Shown here piece by piece: positions 43,405-51,379 of a stretch of 64,000 bases of DNA. Made by a program: the position numbers and the translations under genes. Every line of letters starts with the position of its first letter. Position 1 is the first letter of the stretch. The stretch is from a virus: IMG/VR virus record IMGVR_UViG_3300043466_001519, positions 49,986 to 113,985 of that record, one strand, 5' to 3'. The notes under the pieces were generated by a model. That model did not search any database. It was not told where the DNA came from and saw only the letters and a list, made by a program, of their open reading frames with translations.

Positions 43405-44937
43405 ATGGCAACTAATAAAAGAAATTTAAAAGCTTTTGTAAGATTTGATGGTTCAGGTAGAGTTATACCTGGATCATTAATTTTACAACGCCATAAACCT
43501 AAAGTTGGAAATTGGAAAGAGATTCAAACATATGAGTGTTGTAATTATACACCTACAACCACCACTACAACAACTCCAAGATTTTTTCCTAGAGAATATT
43601 GTGTATGGTCTACAAATTTTTTAGAAACATCAGAATATAATTTAGCTACAAATAACATTTATAATGTTTCTATAGATAATGATTTTACAGGAGTTGTAGG
43701 TATGACATCTACATCTACAAAATTATGGAAACGTGATTTAGCTACCAAGTATATTAGAGAATGGTTTATAAATTCTTATCCTGCTTCTCTTACATATAAT
43801 AGAGAAATAAGATATAGTATTTTTGATAATGTTATACTTAACAATGTTATAGTAGCAATAGATAATAATACTATTGTTAGTACAAGAAATATTTCGAATG
43901 AGACTTATCCAAATGGAATTCCTGGAGCAGTGTCTTTGGTAAAATATGATATATCTACAAGTTATGCAGGATATGGAACTAATGTATTTTCTATAATTGC
44001 AACACATAATGCATCATCGATAATATATACTACAGATAATAAATTTATAATTGTTGCATCTAGATTGATTGATGATGTTCCTACATTTTATTTAACTCAA
44101 TACTCTTATCCAGATGGATTAAAAGAAGTAGATATTAGTTTAGAATCAATATCATTTAATCCTTCAGCAACTGAGTTAAATATTAATGTAATTACATATA
44201 ATAATGAAATTTATCTCATAAGAAACAATGATAGTTCTTTATTCAAAATAGAAACTACTTATCCATATAATATAACAGAGGTTACCTCTGATTTAGGTTG
44301 GGAAGAAATTAGAGTGTTTCATTCCTCAACTGGAGAATGTAATAATGTTAGTTTCACACCTAGACTTCCTCAATGTGGTACAACTATTCCACAACAAGGA
44401 GAAACATTTACTTATTTTGGAGTGACAGGAACTGTTACAACACTTAGTGGAGGTATAGCAAACTTCTCATATCTTGCCCAAGGATATTTTGCAGAGTGTT
44501 CAGGATTGTGGCAACCTCCATATAGTTGGATTGCAATTAGCCCAGCACCTTCTACAATTGTATTAACATTTGATAGTCCTATAAATGATGTAGCTATTGT
44601 ACTTAGTATATTAAATCTTGGAGATAATTTTACTATTACAACAAATACAGAAATTCCTTCTATAACTATGTCAAATAGTTGTTATGCAAGTGTTTCTGGT
44701 AATCAAATAATAAGTGAACCAAGTATTTCATCTAATGGAGGAAGCGGACAATTTGTAATTACTTCTATTACCCCTTATACAGTTTTAACTATACAAGCTA
44801 CAAGTGGTGGAAATGGTGGTCCTATTGGATTAAGTTGTGATCCTAATGCTCCAACTACTACCTCAACAACAAGTAGTACAACAACATTGGCTCCAACAGG
44901 ATTTAATACAATTTATACACATTTTGAAAGTTTATAA
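43405..44937 (+). CDS. Thr-linked fibre protein with FDGSGR base, 510 aa
   Basis: Residues 1-49 repeat the domain of the preceding 69-aa protein. Residues 51-57 are a Thr run. Residues 60-300 show a repeated strand pattern (STKLWKRDLATKYIREWFI, SLVKYDIS) suggestive of a beta-propeller-like body. Residues 320-480 are another beta-rich domain, and the end has a second Thr/Ser linker (APTTTSTTSSTTTLAP) before a short tip. It is probably a tail or head fibre with a receptor-facing body. ATG 43405 was chosen over an upstream TTG because it aligns exactly with the paralogue's start. Confidence 0.7.
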   Translation: MATNKRNLKAFVRFDGSGRVIPGSLILQRHKPKVGNWKEIQTYECCNYTPTTTTTTTPRFFPREYCVWSTNFLETSEYNLATNNIYNVSIDNDFTGVVGMTSTSTKLWKRDLATKYIREWFINSYPASLTYNREIRYSIFDNVILNNVIVAIDNNTIVSTRNISNETYPNGIPGAVSLVKYDISTSYAGYGTNVFSIIATHNASSIIYTTDNKFIIVASRLIDDVPTFYLTQYSYPDGLKEVDISLESISFNPSATELNINVITYNNEIYLIRNNDSSLFKIETTYPYNITEVTSDLGWEEIRVFHSSTGECNNVSFTPRLPQCGTTIPQQGETFTYFGVTGTVTTLSGGIANFSYLAQGYFAECSGLWQPPYSWIAISPAPSTIVLTFDSPINDVAIVLSILNLGDNFTITTNTEIPSITMSNSCYASVSGNQIISEPSISSNGGSGQFVITSITPYTVLTIQATSGGNGGPIGLSCDPNAPTTTSTTSSTTTLAPTGFNTIYTHFESL

Positions 44938-44939
44938 TT

Positions 44940-46193
44940 ATGAATATTGAAGATATAAAATTAAAGGTACAAGAGTTAGCAATATCCACTCCTAACATCA
45001 ATAGTATATCATATGGATATAAATTTGTTGGAGGTGAACAAACTGATGAACTTTGTATAATGTATGGTGTTGAACAGAAAAAACCTCTTTCTGAATTATC
45101 TGATGACGAAATTTTACCTAGTGAAATAGCAATAGGAGAAAATGTATTAAAAACAGATGTATTTGAAGTGGGTGTAGCAGAACAATTAGCTTGTAATGCA
45201 TATTGTGGACAAATTGCTGGGCCTAATTCAGCAGTTAATAGAGCCTTTACAAGACCATTGAAAGGTGGTTTATCAATTACATCAACTAATAATATTTCCA
45301 CTGTAGGTACACTTGGATTTATAGGTGTACATTCAGAAACACAAACATTAGTAGGTGTTACTAATAATCACGTAATTATCCAAGATGCTTTTTATACATC
45401 AGAAAGAAATTTATATGACGTTATTGGTAATGAATATTCTCCTATAGATTATGTATACCAAAATGGTGAGAGTGGAACAATTCCTACAAATCCTGCATAT
45501 ACAATTGGACAATCTTTAAGATATGTTCCTATTTCAAAAAATAACATTAATTACGTAGATGGTGCAATATTTTCTTTAGAAGCTGATGATGTAAATATTG
45601 AAACATCGTATCAACAAGTTGGAGCTAGTGATTATACACTTCCTCTTCCATTTGCTACTACAGAAGAAATTGATAATCTGTTATCTACAAACCCAATGTT
45701 ATATAGTTCTGGAAGAACTACAGGACCTAAAGGTGGAAGTTCTTGTCCAATGAGAGTTTTTGCTTTATTTTCAGCAACAATATTAGCATATAACTTACAA
45801 GGAGTTCCTACAATTTGTCAGTTTCTTGATCAAATAACATTTGTAAAACCTGAAAATGATCCAAGTTTAACAACTATTTGTTCTAATCCTATTTATTCAG
45901 GAGATTCAGGGTCTGCATTAATTGCTGATTTTGATGGAACTAGAAAAATAATAGGACTTGTATATGCATCAGGAAGTGTAGGAGGTATTATTTACTATGG
46001 GTATGCAAATAGGATTGATAGAGTGGCATCAGAATTAGGAATAGAAGCTTGGAATGGTACAGCTAAAGGATATGTAGATCCAACATCTATTACATACAAA
46101 ACTACATATAATGGTAGTTCAAATAAAACAATAACTTGTGAAGATAAAACATATTGGCAAGTGGGGTTAACTACATTAGATAATCCTTGTTAA
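44940..46193 (+). CDS. Chymotrypsin-like serine protease, 417 aa
   Basis: The catalytic triad appears in chymotrypsin order: H144 in VTNNHVI, D207 in YVDGAIF, S323 in YSGDSGSALIADFDG. Residues 1-80 form an N-terminal domain (EDIKLKVQELAISTPNINSI) like those of bacterial trypsin-like proteins with a nascent-chain or pro-region, and CNAYCGQIAGP (about 83-93) precedes the protease fold. No signal peptide, so it should act in the cytoplasm or on the virion. It starts 2 bases after the Thr-linked fibre gene, suggesting it processes a fibre or is carried with it. I know no common phage equivalent of this type in fibre loci. Confidence 0.75.
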   Translation: MNIEDIKLKVQELAISTPNINSISYGYKFVGGEQTDELCIMYGVEQKKPLSELSDDEILPSEIAIGENVLKTDVFEVGVAEQLACNAYCGQIAGPNSAVNRAFTRPLKGGLSITSTNNISTVGTLGFIGVHSETQTLVGVTNNHVIIQDAFYTSERNLYDVIGNEYSPIDYVYQNGESGTIPTNPAYTIGQSLRYVPISKNNINYVDGAIFSLEADDVNIETSYQQVGASDYTLPLPFATTEEIDNLLSTNPMLYSSGRTTGPKGGSSCPMRVFALFSATILAYNLQGVPTICQFLDQITFVKPENDPSLTTICSNPIYSGDSGSALIADFDGTRKIIGLVYASGSVGGIIYYGYANRIDRVASELGIEAWNGTAKGYVDPTSITYKTTYNGSSNKTITCEDKTYWQVGLTTLDNPC

Positions 46194-46218
46194 AACTAAC
46201 TTAAATATAAATTATAAA

Positions 46219-46632
46219 ATGGCATTATCATTATTTCCAGATGAAATAAAAAATAAAATGGCTAGTAGCGAGCTCTCATTAGAGAGCATTGCTGCTAAGC
46301 TTACTTATTTTCATGAACAATTACATCTGCTACATTGGCAAACAACTAGCTATGCAGAACATCAAGCTACAGGAGCATTGTACGATTATGTACATGATTT
46401 TAAAGATGGACTAATTGAAAAGATTATGGGGTATACAGGTAAAAGACCTGGCCCATATAAGATAGAACCTCTTATAAATTGCAAACCTGAACAATGTGTA
46501 TCAGATCTTATGAAGTTTGCATCAAGTTTAAAGATGTATGGTGAGAAGAATGGTTTCCATGATGTATGTAATCTAGCAGATGCACTATCAGGAGAAGCGG
46601 CTAAAACTAAATATCTATTAACATTGTCGTAA
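46219..46632 (+). CDS. Ferritin/Dps-like helical protein, 137 aa
   Basis: Four-helix protein with the pattern HEQLHLLHWQTTSYAEHQAT followed by YDYVHDFKDGLIEKI, similar to Dps/ferritin helices with His/Asp/Glu candidates for a metal site. It resembles the phage family I know as DUF5856. Function in the phage is unknown; iron binding or DNA protection is possible, but ligand completeness cannot be judged. Its stop overlaps the next ATG (TAATG). Confidence 0.6.
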   Translation: MALSLFPDEIKNKMASSELSLESIAAKLTYFHEQLHLLHWQTTSYAEHQATGALYDYVHDFKDGLIEKIMGYTGKRPGPYKIEPLINCKPEQCVSDLMKFASSLKMYGEKNGFHDVCNLADALSGEAAKTKYLLTLS

Positions 46633-46925
46633 TGGAGATAAACAGAAAACATTTTCCTAAAGTGATGCAAGATAACGATGAGGTTTTTCTTGCACACTTA
46701 GAAGGTGTAATATCTTCTGTAGATGAACTATGTAGTCTTGAAATAACAAAACTATCAGAGTCTTACAGATTCAGAATAGCAACAAGTCATCCAATGTATA
46801 ACAATATGCTTATAGAAGAAATTCTTAAGTTCTGTAACATGTTCAAAATAAGAGTGGACATGAGTAAATCAATTAAAACATCATCAGTGCTTTCTTTTAC
46901 TATAAGTATGGATTTAGACAAATAA
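46632..46925 (+). CDS. Hypothetical protein coupled to the ferritin-like gene, 97 aa
   Basis: Start ATG overlaps the stop of the ferritin-like gene. The protein is mixed alpha/beta and acidic in the middle (SSVDELCSLEITKLSESYRF); no family recognised. The close coupling suggests it acts with its upstream neighbour. It is last before the endonuclease promoter. Confidence 0.55.
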   Translation: MEINRKHFPKVMQDNDEVFLAHLEGVISSVDELCSLEITKLSESYRFRIATSHPMYNNMLIEEILKFCNMFKIRVDMSKSIKTSSVLSFTISMDLDK

Positions 46926-46929
46926 TTTA

Positions 46930-46961
46930 TTTGTTTTGTTTTATAATATTTAGTATATTTG
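46930..46961 (+). promoter_or_regulatory. Consensus Bacteroidetes promoter of a homing endonuclease
   Basis: TTTG at 46930-46933, exactly 20 bases, and TATATTTG at 46954-46961: a full match to the Bacteroidetes consensus. The start site would be about 46968, giving a leader of some 17 bases before ATG 46985. The -7 box lies inside an inverted repeat. Confidence 0.75.
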
Positions 46962-46981
46962 TTCTTATAAAACAAATATAC
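46953..46981. repeat. Inverted repeat over the promoter, operator candidate
   Basis: GTATATTTGTT (46953-46963) and AACAAATATAC (46971-46981) are perfect 11-base inverted copies around a 7-base spacer. The left arm contains the -7 box and the right arm ends 3 bases before the start codon, so a bound dimer would block transcription; as RNA, only the right arm would be fully transcribed. Confidence 0.6.
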
Positions 46982-46984
46982 GTC

Positions 46985-47764
46985 ATGGAAGAAATTTGGA
47001 AACGGGTAGAAGGATTTGATAATTACTTTATCTCTAATTTAGGAAATGTTAAAAGTGTTAAATCAAACAAAGAAAAAATATTAAAACCTAATAATTATAA
47101 AAATTATCCTTCAGTAGTACTGTATAAAGATAAAGTTTCATATTGTAAGAAAATAAACAGTCTTGTTTGTCAAGCATTTTTAAACTACACACCTAATGCA
47201 CAACCAAAAAAAGTAATTTATCATAAGGATAATAATCCTATGAATCTCAATAGTGATAATTTAGAAGTAATATCTCAGAAAGAAAATAGAGATAGAATAT
47301 ATATAAAAAAGTATAATTGTGTAGTTGATATTGATTCTTATGAATATAGAAGAATAGCATATATTTTAAAAAGAGAAAAAATAACAAGGGAAGAGTTTTT
47401 TAAAAATAAAGATAAATATGATATTTCTAAAACTAGGAAAAAGCATCTTCATTTAGATTTATATAGTTCAGAATACTATAAAACAATTTGGTTAAAAAAG
47501 AAATATAAAATAACCTTAGAGGAATATAATGAAATGTTAAAGAAACAAAAAGGAGTTTGTGCAATTTGTGAAAATCCTGAGACAGCTATTAATAAAAAAA
47601 CAGGTCAAATTATTGATTTGGCTGTAGACCATAATCATTTAACAGGAGAAAACAGAGGACTTTTATGCAATTCTTGTAATAGAGGTTTAGGTTATTTTAA
47701 AGATAATGTTAAATATTTGAATAATGCTAAAAAATATATAAATAATAACAATAATCAAGCGTGA
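46985..47764 (+). CDS. NUMOD4 plus endonuclease VII-type homing endonuclease, 259 aa
   Basis: N-terminal NUMOD4 domain (EEIWKRVEGFDNYFISNLGN), a following HNH-like stretch with VIYHKDNNPMNLNSDNLEV, and a C-terminal zinc endonuclease of the recombination endonuclease VII type: CAICENPE, AVDHNHLTGENRGLLC, CNSCNRGLGYF. It is a free-standing selfish nuclease. ATG 46985 is chosen because the longer TTG-initiated frame from 46931 would run through the promoter. It has its own consensus promoter and operator-like repeat. Two HNH-type parts in one protein are somewhat unusual. Confidence 0.8.
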   Translation: MEEIWKRVEGFDNYFISNLGNVKSVKSNKEKILKPNNYKNYPSVVLYKDKVSYCKKINSLVCQAFLNYTPNAQPKKVIYHKDNNPMNLNSDNLEVISQKENRDRIYIKKYNCVVDIDSYEYRRIAYILKREKITREEFFKNKDKYDISKTRKKHLHLDLYSSEYYKTIWLKKKYKITLEEYNEMLKKQKGVCAICENPETAINKKTGQIIDLAVDHNHLTGENRGLLCNSCNRGLGYFKDNVKYLNNAKKYINNNNNQA

Positions 47765-47792
47765 TTACGTTTGAAATAAACTTAGAATAATT

Positions 47793-48479
47793 ATGCCTAC
47801 ATTTATTAAACCCACGCTTTGGGAAAAAAGAACAAATCCTGCACAAGGATATAGAGGAGAATTAAATCTTGATGAATTTGTAAATTCAAGAGTTGTTCCA
47901 GGTCCTCCTGGTCCTCAAGGACCTCCTGGAGATATTAATTCAACAGGTGGTAATATAGACACTCTTGGAGGTGTTGCAATGAGAACATTGTATTCAAAAA
48001 ACGATCCCATTGAATATAAAATAGAAGATGTATCTGTAGATTTATTAAAATCTAGTAAAGATTTTTTTGGTTCTAAAGAATTTCCGTTAGAATTTTTTGA
48101 AGATAGTGTAAATTATGATTCTAAAACTATACATTTTAGAATAACAGGTAAATGGGAAGATGAAGATGCTACTCCAGATGTAAGTATTTCAATTTTGTTT
48201 GGAGATGATATATTGTTTACAACAAATTTTACAGGAGCACAAGCAAATAATCATCCTGCAGAAATAATGGGTGAGATTATGTTTACAAAAGGAGATGCGT
48301 ATCCTTGTTGTTCTATGGGTTGGTGTGAAAACAATGGTACAATGAGAAGATGGGCTTTAAGCGAACCTACAGCAAGAGATGTGACAGCATTTCAAGGAGG
48401 AGAGTTAAAAGTGGTTATGAATTCAACTACTACTAATTCATTCACTTCTTACTTAGCATATGTTCAAGTGTGGAATTAA
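47793..48479 (+). CDS. Collagen-like fibre protein, 228 aa
   Basis: Residues about 34-48 carry Gly-X-Y repeats (PGPPGPQGPPGD), a collagen-like triple helix that trimerises phage fibres. The N-terminus (PTFIKPTLWEKRTNPAQGYR) may be the attachment part. Residues 55-228 form a beta-rich tip with Cys pairs (CCSMGWCENN). Short head or tail fibre is the likely role. It lies between two homing endonuclease genes. Confidence 0.65.
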   Translation: MPTFIKPTLWEKRTNPAQGYRGELNLDEFVNSRVVPGPPGPQGPPGDINSTGGNIDTLGGVAMRTLYSKNDPIEYKIEDVSVDLLKSSKDFFGSKEFPLEFFEDSVNYDSKTIHFRITGKWEDEDATPDVSISILFGDDILFTTNFTGAQANNHPAEIMGEIMFTKGDAYPCCSMGWCENNGTMRRWALSEPTARDVTAFQGGELKVVMNSTTTNSFTSYLAYVQVWN

Positions 48480-48485
48480 AATACA

Positions 48486-48517
48486 TTTGGATCTCTAATA
48501 TATTTAGTATATATTTG
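48486..48517 (+). promoter_or_regulatory. Consensus Bacteroidetes promoter of a second homing endonuclease
   Basis: TTTG at 48486-48489, 20 bases, TATATTTG at 48510-48517: a full match, with the same spacing and -7 box as the promoter at 46930. The message would start about 20 bases before ATG 48546. No long inverted repeat overlaps it. Confidence 0.75.
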
Positions 48518-48545
48518 TGACATAAATCAATAAACAATTTACATT

Positions 48546-49100
48546 ATGGCACAGTATGATCCTTCAAAAGAAATATGGAAGCCTATAGATGGTTTTGATA
48601 AATATTTTATATCTAATAAAGGTAGAGTCAAAAGTTTTAAATCAGGTAAAGAAAATATCTTAAATCCTAAAAAATTTAGATATAAAAAAGTAACATTAAG
48701 AAAAGATAATAAAGCTTATACTAAAAGTATTCATAGATTAGTTGCTTTACATTTTTTAAACAATAATGATGTAACTAAATCTGATAAGGTTGTAGATCAT
48801 AAATTTGGTAATACAGAAGATAATGACTTACAAAATTTACAAGTAATATCTCAAAGAGCAAATACATTAAAAGGTGATATATCAAATAAATCTGGATATG
48901 TAGGTGTTAGTTGGAGAGAAAATAGAAAATGTTGGAGAGTTAGAATTTTATATGATAAAAAAAGAGTAACTTTGGGATCTTTTAAAAATAAAGAAGATGC
49001 TATAAAATTACATAAACAATTTTTTAAAGATATAGAAACAGATAACTTCAATCTAGAAGAATATATTACAAATAGAAATATAAGAAATTCAATAAATTAA
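48546..49100 (+). CDS. NUMOD4-HNH-AP2 homing endonuclease, 184 aa
   Basis: Three parts in order: NUMOD4 (residues about 10-55, KEIWKPIDGFDKYFISNKGR), an HNH core (KVVDHKFGNTEDNDLQNLQV), and an AP2-type DNA-binding domain (about 117-170, SGYVGVSWRENRKCWRVRIL and LGSFKNKEDAI). This is a standard free-standing homing endonuclease layout. Its NUMOD4 part is clearly related to that of the protein at 46985-47764. It has its own consensus promoter. Confidence 0.85.
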   Translation: MAQYDPSKEIWKPIDGFDKYFISNKGRVKSFKSGKENILNPKKFRYKKVTLRKDNKAYTKSIHRLVALHFLNNNDVTKSDKVVDHKFGNTEDNDLQNLQVISQRANTLKGDISNKSGYVGVSWRENRKCWRVRILYDKKRVTLGSFKNKEDAIKLHKQFFKDIETDNFNLEEYITNRNIRNSIN

Positions 49101-49126
49101 TAATAACTTTTAAAACCAAAAACAAA

Positions 49127-49378
49127 ATGGCAACTTACAATCCTAGTTCACGTTACACATGGACTCCTGAAGACACGTTCACATTAACAGGACAACAGTT
49201 TGGATTATTTTTAAACACAGTTAGAGCTTATTTATCATCAGAAGAAGCTGCAAGGTTTCAATTAATGATGCAAGCTAATCAGGCAATTGAAGAATTAATG
49301 ATTAAAGGTGTAGAAGCTGATATTATTAAGGAAGTAGAAGAACCACAAGTTCCTACAATGGAAGTTGTGAAAGAATAA
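49127..49378 (+). CDS. Small conserved phage protein, 83 aa
   Basis: Helical protein starting MATYNPSSRYTWTPEDTF, with a central helix (QQFGLFLNTVRAYLSSEEAA) and an acidic end rich in Glu and Val. I recognise it as a type seen in phages of aquatic Bacteroidetes but know no function. It may be a virion or tail assembly component, from position only. Confidence 0.55.
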   Translation: MATYNPSSRYTWTPEDTFTLTGQQFGLFLNTVRAYLSSEEAARFQLMMQANQAIEELMIKGVEADIIKEVEEPQVPTMEVVKE

Positions 49379-49433
49379 CAATACACCTGTTGGGTGACGA
49401 AGAACAGGTTTTCGATAACAAAAGCACTTCTCT

Positions 49434-49643
49434 ATGAGAATATATGAACCAAAGAATAGAATAGATGTTATAACACCAAAGGGAGAGGGTGTGATTTTTC
49501 TTGTGACAGATTATGGTCATGAGACAGACACCATCTATACAATTATAATTAATCAAACTGGTGAGATGTGGCAATACACTCACAAAGATATTATTGTTAA
49601 ACCCAATATAACATTTAAACGCTATGGCAATGAAAAAAAGTAA
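49434..49643 (+). CDS. Small beta-rich protein, 69 aa
   Basis: Short SH3-like strand pattern (RIDVITPKGEGVIFLVTDYG, TIIINQTGEMWQY). No family recognised. It overlaps the next gene by 20 bases. The 55-base gap upstream contains ACCTGTT/AACAGGT (49385-49409), a weak hairpin. Confidence 0.5.
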   Translation: MRIYEPKNRIDVITPKGEGVIFLVTDYGHETDTIYTIIINQTGEMWQYTHKDIIVKPNITFKRYGNEKK

Positions 49644-49830
49644 GGCTGGAAGTCTAACAGCACTTAATTCCTCTACTAAAAGAGACAAAGGTATAGATCC
49701 TAAAGGAGCATACACCACTGTACAAAAGAAAGCATTAGCTGGTGCTAAAGGAAAAGCTTCTCTTACCAAAGATAAACAACTTGGTGCTACAAAGATGGCT
49801 AAGAAAGGAATATCTGTTAAAAAGAAATAA
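49624..49830 (+). CDS. Lys/Ala-rich basic protein, 68 aa
   Basis: Almost a quarter Lys, with Ala/Gly/Ser/Thr making most of the rest (ALAGAKGKASLTKDKQLGAT) and no hydrophobic core. It is the first of six adjacent small basic proteins (49624-51542) that share lysine-rich ends. Binding to nucleic acid inside the virion or cell is a reasonable guess from charge, no more. Confidence 0.55.
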   Translation: MAMKKSKAGSLTALNSSTKRDKGIDPKGAYTTVQKKALAGAKGKASLTKDKQLGATKMAKKGISVKKK

Positions 49831-49833
49831 GTC

Positions 49834-50196
49834 ATGGAAGCATCTTTTAATAAAGGAAAAAAAGTAACAAGACTTCAAGAAAAAGAAAACCGTCTTGTAA
49901 AAAAAGGTAACAAAGCTGTAGACGAAGGTAGGGACAAAAAAGCTAATAGAATTTTTGGGAGAGCTGCTAGAGTTGAAGATCGTAAAATTAAAATATCTGA
50001 AAAGATGAAATCGGGTGGTTCTATAGCTAAAGATGGTAAATGGATGCAGAAAGCTGCAGCTTCTATTAAGAAGCGTGGTACAAAAGGTGTTTGTACAGGA
50101 GCTAAATTTGGTGGACCAACATGCAAACCTGGATCTAAGCGTTATGCTTTGGCAAAAACATTCAAAAAGATTGCTAAATCTAATAAGAAGAAATAA
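49834..50196 (+). CDS. Lys-rich small protein with Cys pair, 120 aa
   Basis: The N-terminal half is helical and highly charged (KVTRLQEKENRLVKKGNKAV). A C-terminal block, KGVCTGAKFGGPTCKPGSKR, is a short motif I recognise from small phage proteins of this kind, followed by ALAKTFKKIAK. No enzyme motif. Part of the basic protein array; starts 3 bases after its neighbour. Confidence 0.6.
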   Translation: MEASFNKGKKVTRLQEKENRLVKKGNKAVDEGRDKKANRIFGRAARVEDRKIKISEKMKSGGSIAKDGKWMQKAAASIKKRGTKGVCTGAKFGGPTCKPGSKRYALAKTFKKIAKSNKKK

Positions 50197-50198
50197 CC

Positions 50199-50570
50199 AT
50201 GGGAAAGATCACTAAAGTTCCAAACGGTCCTCTTATTAAAAAGAAAGGACAGTTTAAAGGCTCTACATTAAAGTCTGGTGGCAAGGTGAAGAAAGCTATG
50301 GTAGGAGCAATCATGTCATTGGCTGGAGGTAAAGATAATCCTATCTACAAGAAAACAACTGAGATGCGTGGTAAACTTGGTAGTGCTGCTCTTGGAATTC
50401 CTGGTATGAAACCAATAGTAAAGAATGGTAAGATGCTTAAACGTGCTGATGGTTCATATTCTAAACGTGGATTATGGGATAACATCAGAGCTAATAAAGG
50501 GAGTGGAAAGAAGCCTACTAAACAGATGCTTCAACAAGAGAAGAAGATTAAAGCTAAAACTAAGAAATAA
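50199..50570 (+). CDS. Lys-rich small protein, 123 aa
   Basis: Very basic, Gly-rich protein (VPNGPLIKKKGQFKGSTLK; a helical stretch near KKAMVGAIMSLAGGK) with a Lys-rich tail. Unknown function. Its stop overlaps the next ATG (TAATG), so the two are translationally coupled. Confidence 0.55.
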   Translation: MGKITKVPNGPLIKKKGQFKGSTLKSGGKVKKAMVGAIMSLAGGKDNPIYKKTTEMRGKLGSAALGIPGMKPIVKNGKMLKRADGSYSKRGLWDNIRANKGSGKKPTKQMLQQEKKIKAKTKK

Positions 50571-50839
50571 TGGCAACACCTGCATGGCAAAGAAAAGAAG
50601 GAAAGAATCCTTCTGGTGGTCTTAATAAGAAAGGTGTAGCATCTTATAGAAAAGCTAACCCTGGTAGCAAACTTAAAACTGCTGTAACTACTAAACCTTC
50701 TAAGTTAAAACCTGGAAGTAAAGCAGCTAATAGAAGAAAATCTTTTTGTGCTAGAATGGGTGGCGTAAAAGGTCCTATGAAGAAACCCAATGGTAAACCT
50801 ACAAGAAAAGCTCTTGCTCTTCGTAAATGGAATTGTTAA
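50570..50839 (+). CDS. Small conserved phage protein of DUF6321 type, 89 aa
   Basis: The layout AWQRKEGKNPSGGLNKKG, then RRKSFCARMGGVKGPMKKPN, then GKPTRKALALRKWNC at the very end matches a small protein family widespread in phages that I know as DUF6321. Function unknown. The two Cys and basic Arg/Lys pattern are its conserved signs. Confidence 0.65.
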   Translation: MATPAWQRKEGKNPSGGLNKKGVASYRKANPGSKLKTAVTTKPSKLKPGSKAANRRKSFCARMGGVKGPMKKPNGKPTRKALALRKWNC

Positions 50840-50857
50840 CAATCAAAAAATATAATC

Positions 50858-51379
50858 ATGATACAACCAAAACCTAAAAAAAGTACAGCACCTAAAAAAC
50901 CTGTACAAAAGAAAAAATCTAATTCTCCTGTAGACATGTATAAAAACATGGTTGATCCTGCAACAGGTAAAAAAGGAACAATGGGTGGTGAAGGTACTCG
51001 CCCTCCTTTTACTTTAGAAGAAAGAAAAAAAATGCCTAAGGTAGGAAGCATGGGTTCTGCTAAGAATGGTAAAACTATGATGAAAGCTAAAAATGGTAAA
51101 TCATTTCCTGATTTAAATAAAGATGGAAAGGTTACTAGAGCAGACATCCTTAAAGGACGTGGTGTTATAGCTAAGAAAGGGGCTTCTGTTAAGAAGGCAC
51201 AAAATGGTGATACATTAAAACTAAAAGGACTTAGCAAAGAAAGAATGAAGGAAATGACAAAAATTCCTAAAAATACTTCTGTTAAAAAAATTATGGAAAA
51301 AGATAGAGCAAAGGATATTCCTAAAAAATTCATGAAAGCTGGTGGTAAAATGACAAAATGTAAATATGGCTGCAAGTAA
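50858..51379 (+). CDS. Lys-rich protein with EF-hand-like loop, 173 aa
   Basis: Residues about 86-97 (DLNKDGKVTRAD) form a near-perfect EF-hand/dockerin calcium loop, with Asp/Asn at positions 1, 3 and 5, Gly at 6 and Asp at 12. The following ILKGRGVIAKKG is seen with such loops in small phage proteins. The rest is low-complexity and basic (AKNGKTMMKAKNGK). Calcium binding is inferred from the loop; the role is unknown. It overlaps the next gene by 14 bases. Confidence 0.6.
   Translation: MIQPKPKKSTAPKKPVQKKKSNSPVDMYKNMVDPATGKKGTMGGEGTRPPFTLEERKKMPKVGSMGSAKNGKTMMKAKNGKSFPDLNKDGKVTRADILKGRGVIAKKGASVKKAQNGDTLKLKGLSKERMKEMTKIPKNTSVKKIMEKDRAKDIPKKFMKAGGKMTKCKYGCK

Noticed and set aside
40599-44937. 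Diversity-generating retroelement acting on fibre genes
   Set aside because: No reverse transcriptase gene and no template/variable repeat pair seen in the window; one outside it cannot be excluded.
46272-46287. Hairpin GCTCTC-ATTA-GAGAGC inside the ferritin-like gene
   Set aside because: Only 6 bp, inside coding sequence, no U-run; could be chance.
46931-46984. Longer TTG-initiated form of the NUMOD4 endonuclease
   Set aside because: The extra sequence would run through the promoter and its inverted repeat; the NUMOD4 domain starts right after ATG 46985.
49385-49409. ACCTGTT/AACAGGT hairpin as terminator
   Set aside because: Seven-base stem with an 11-base loop and only four T after it; kept as a remark, not a feature.
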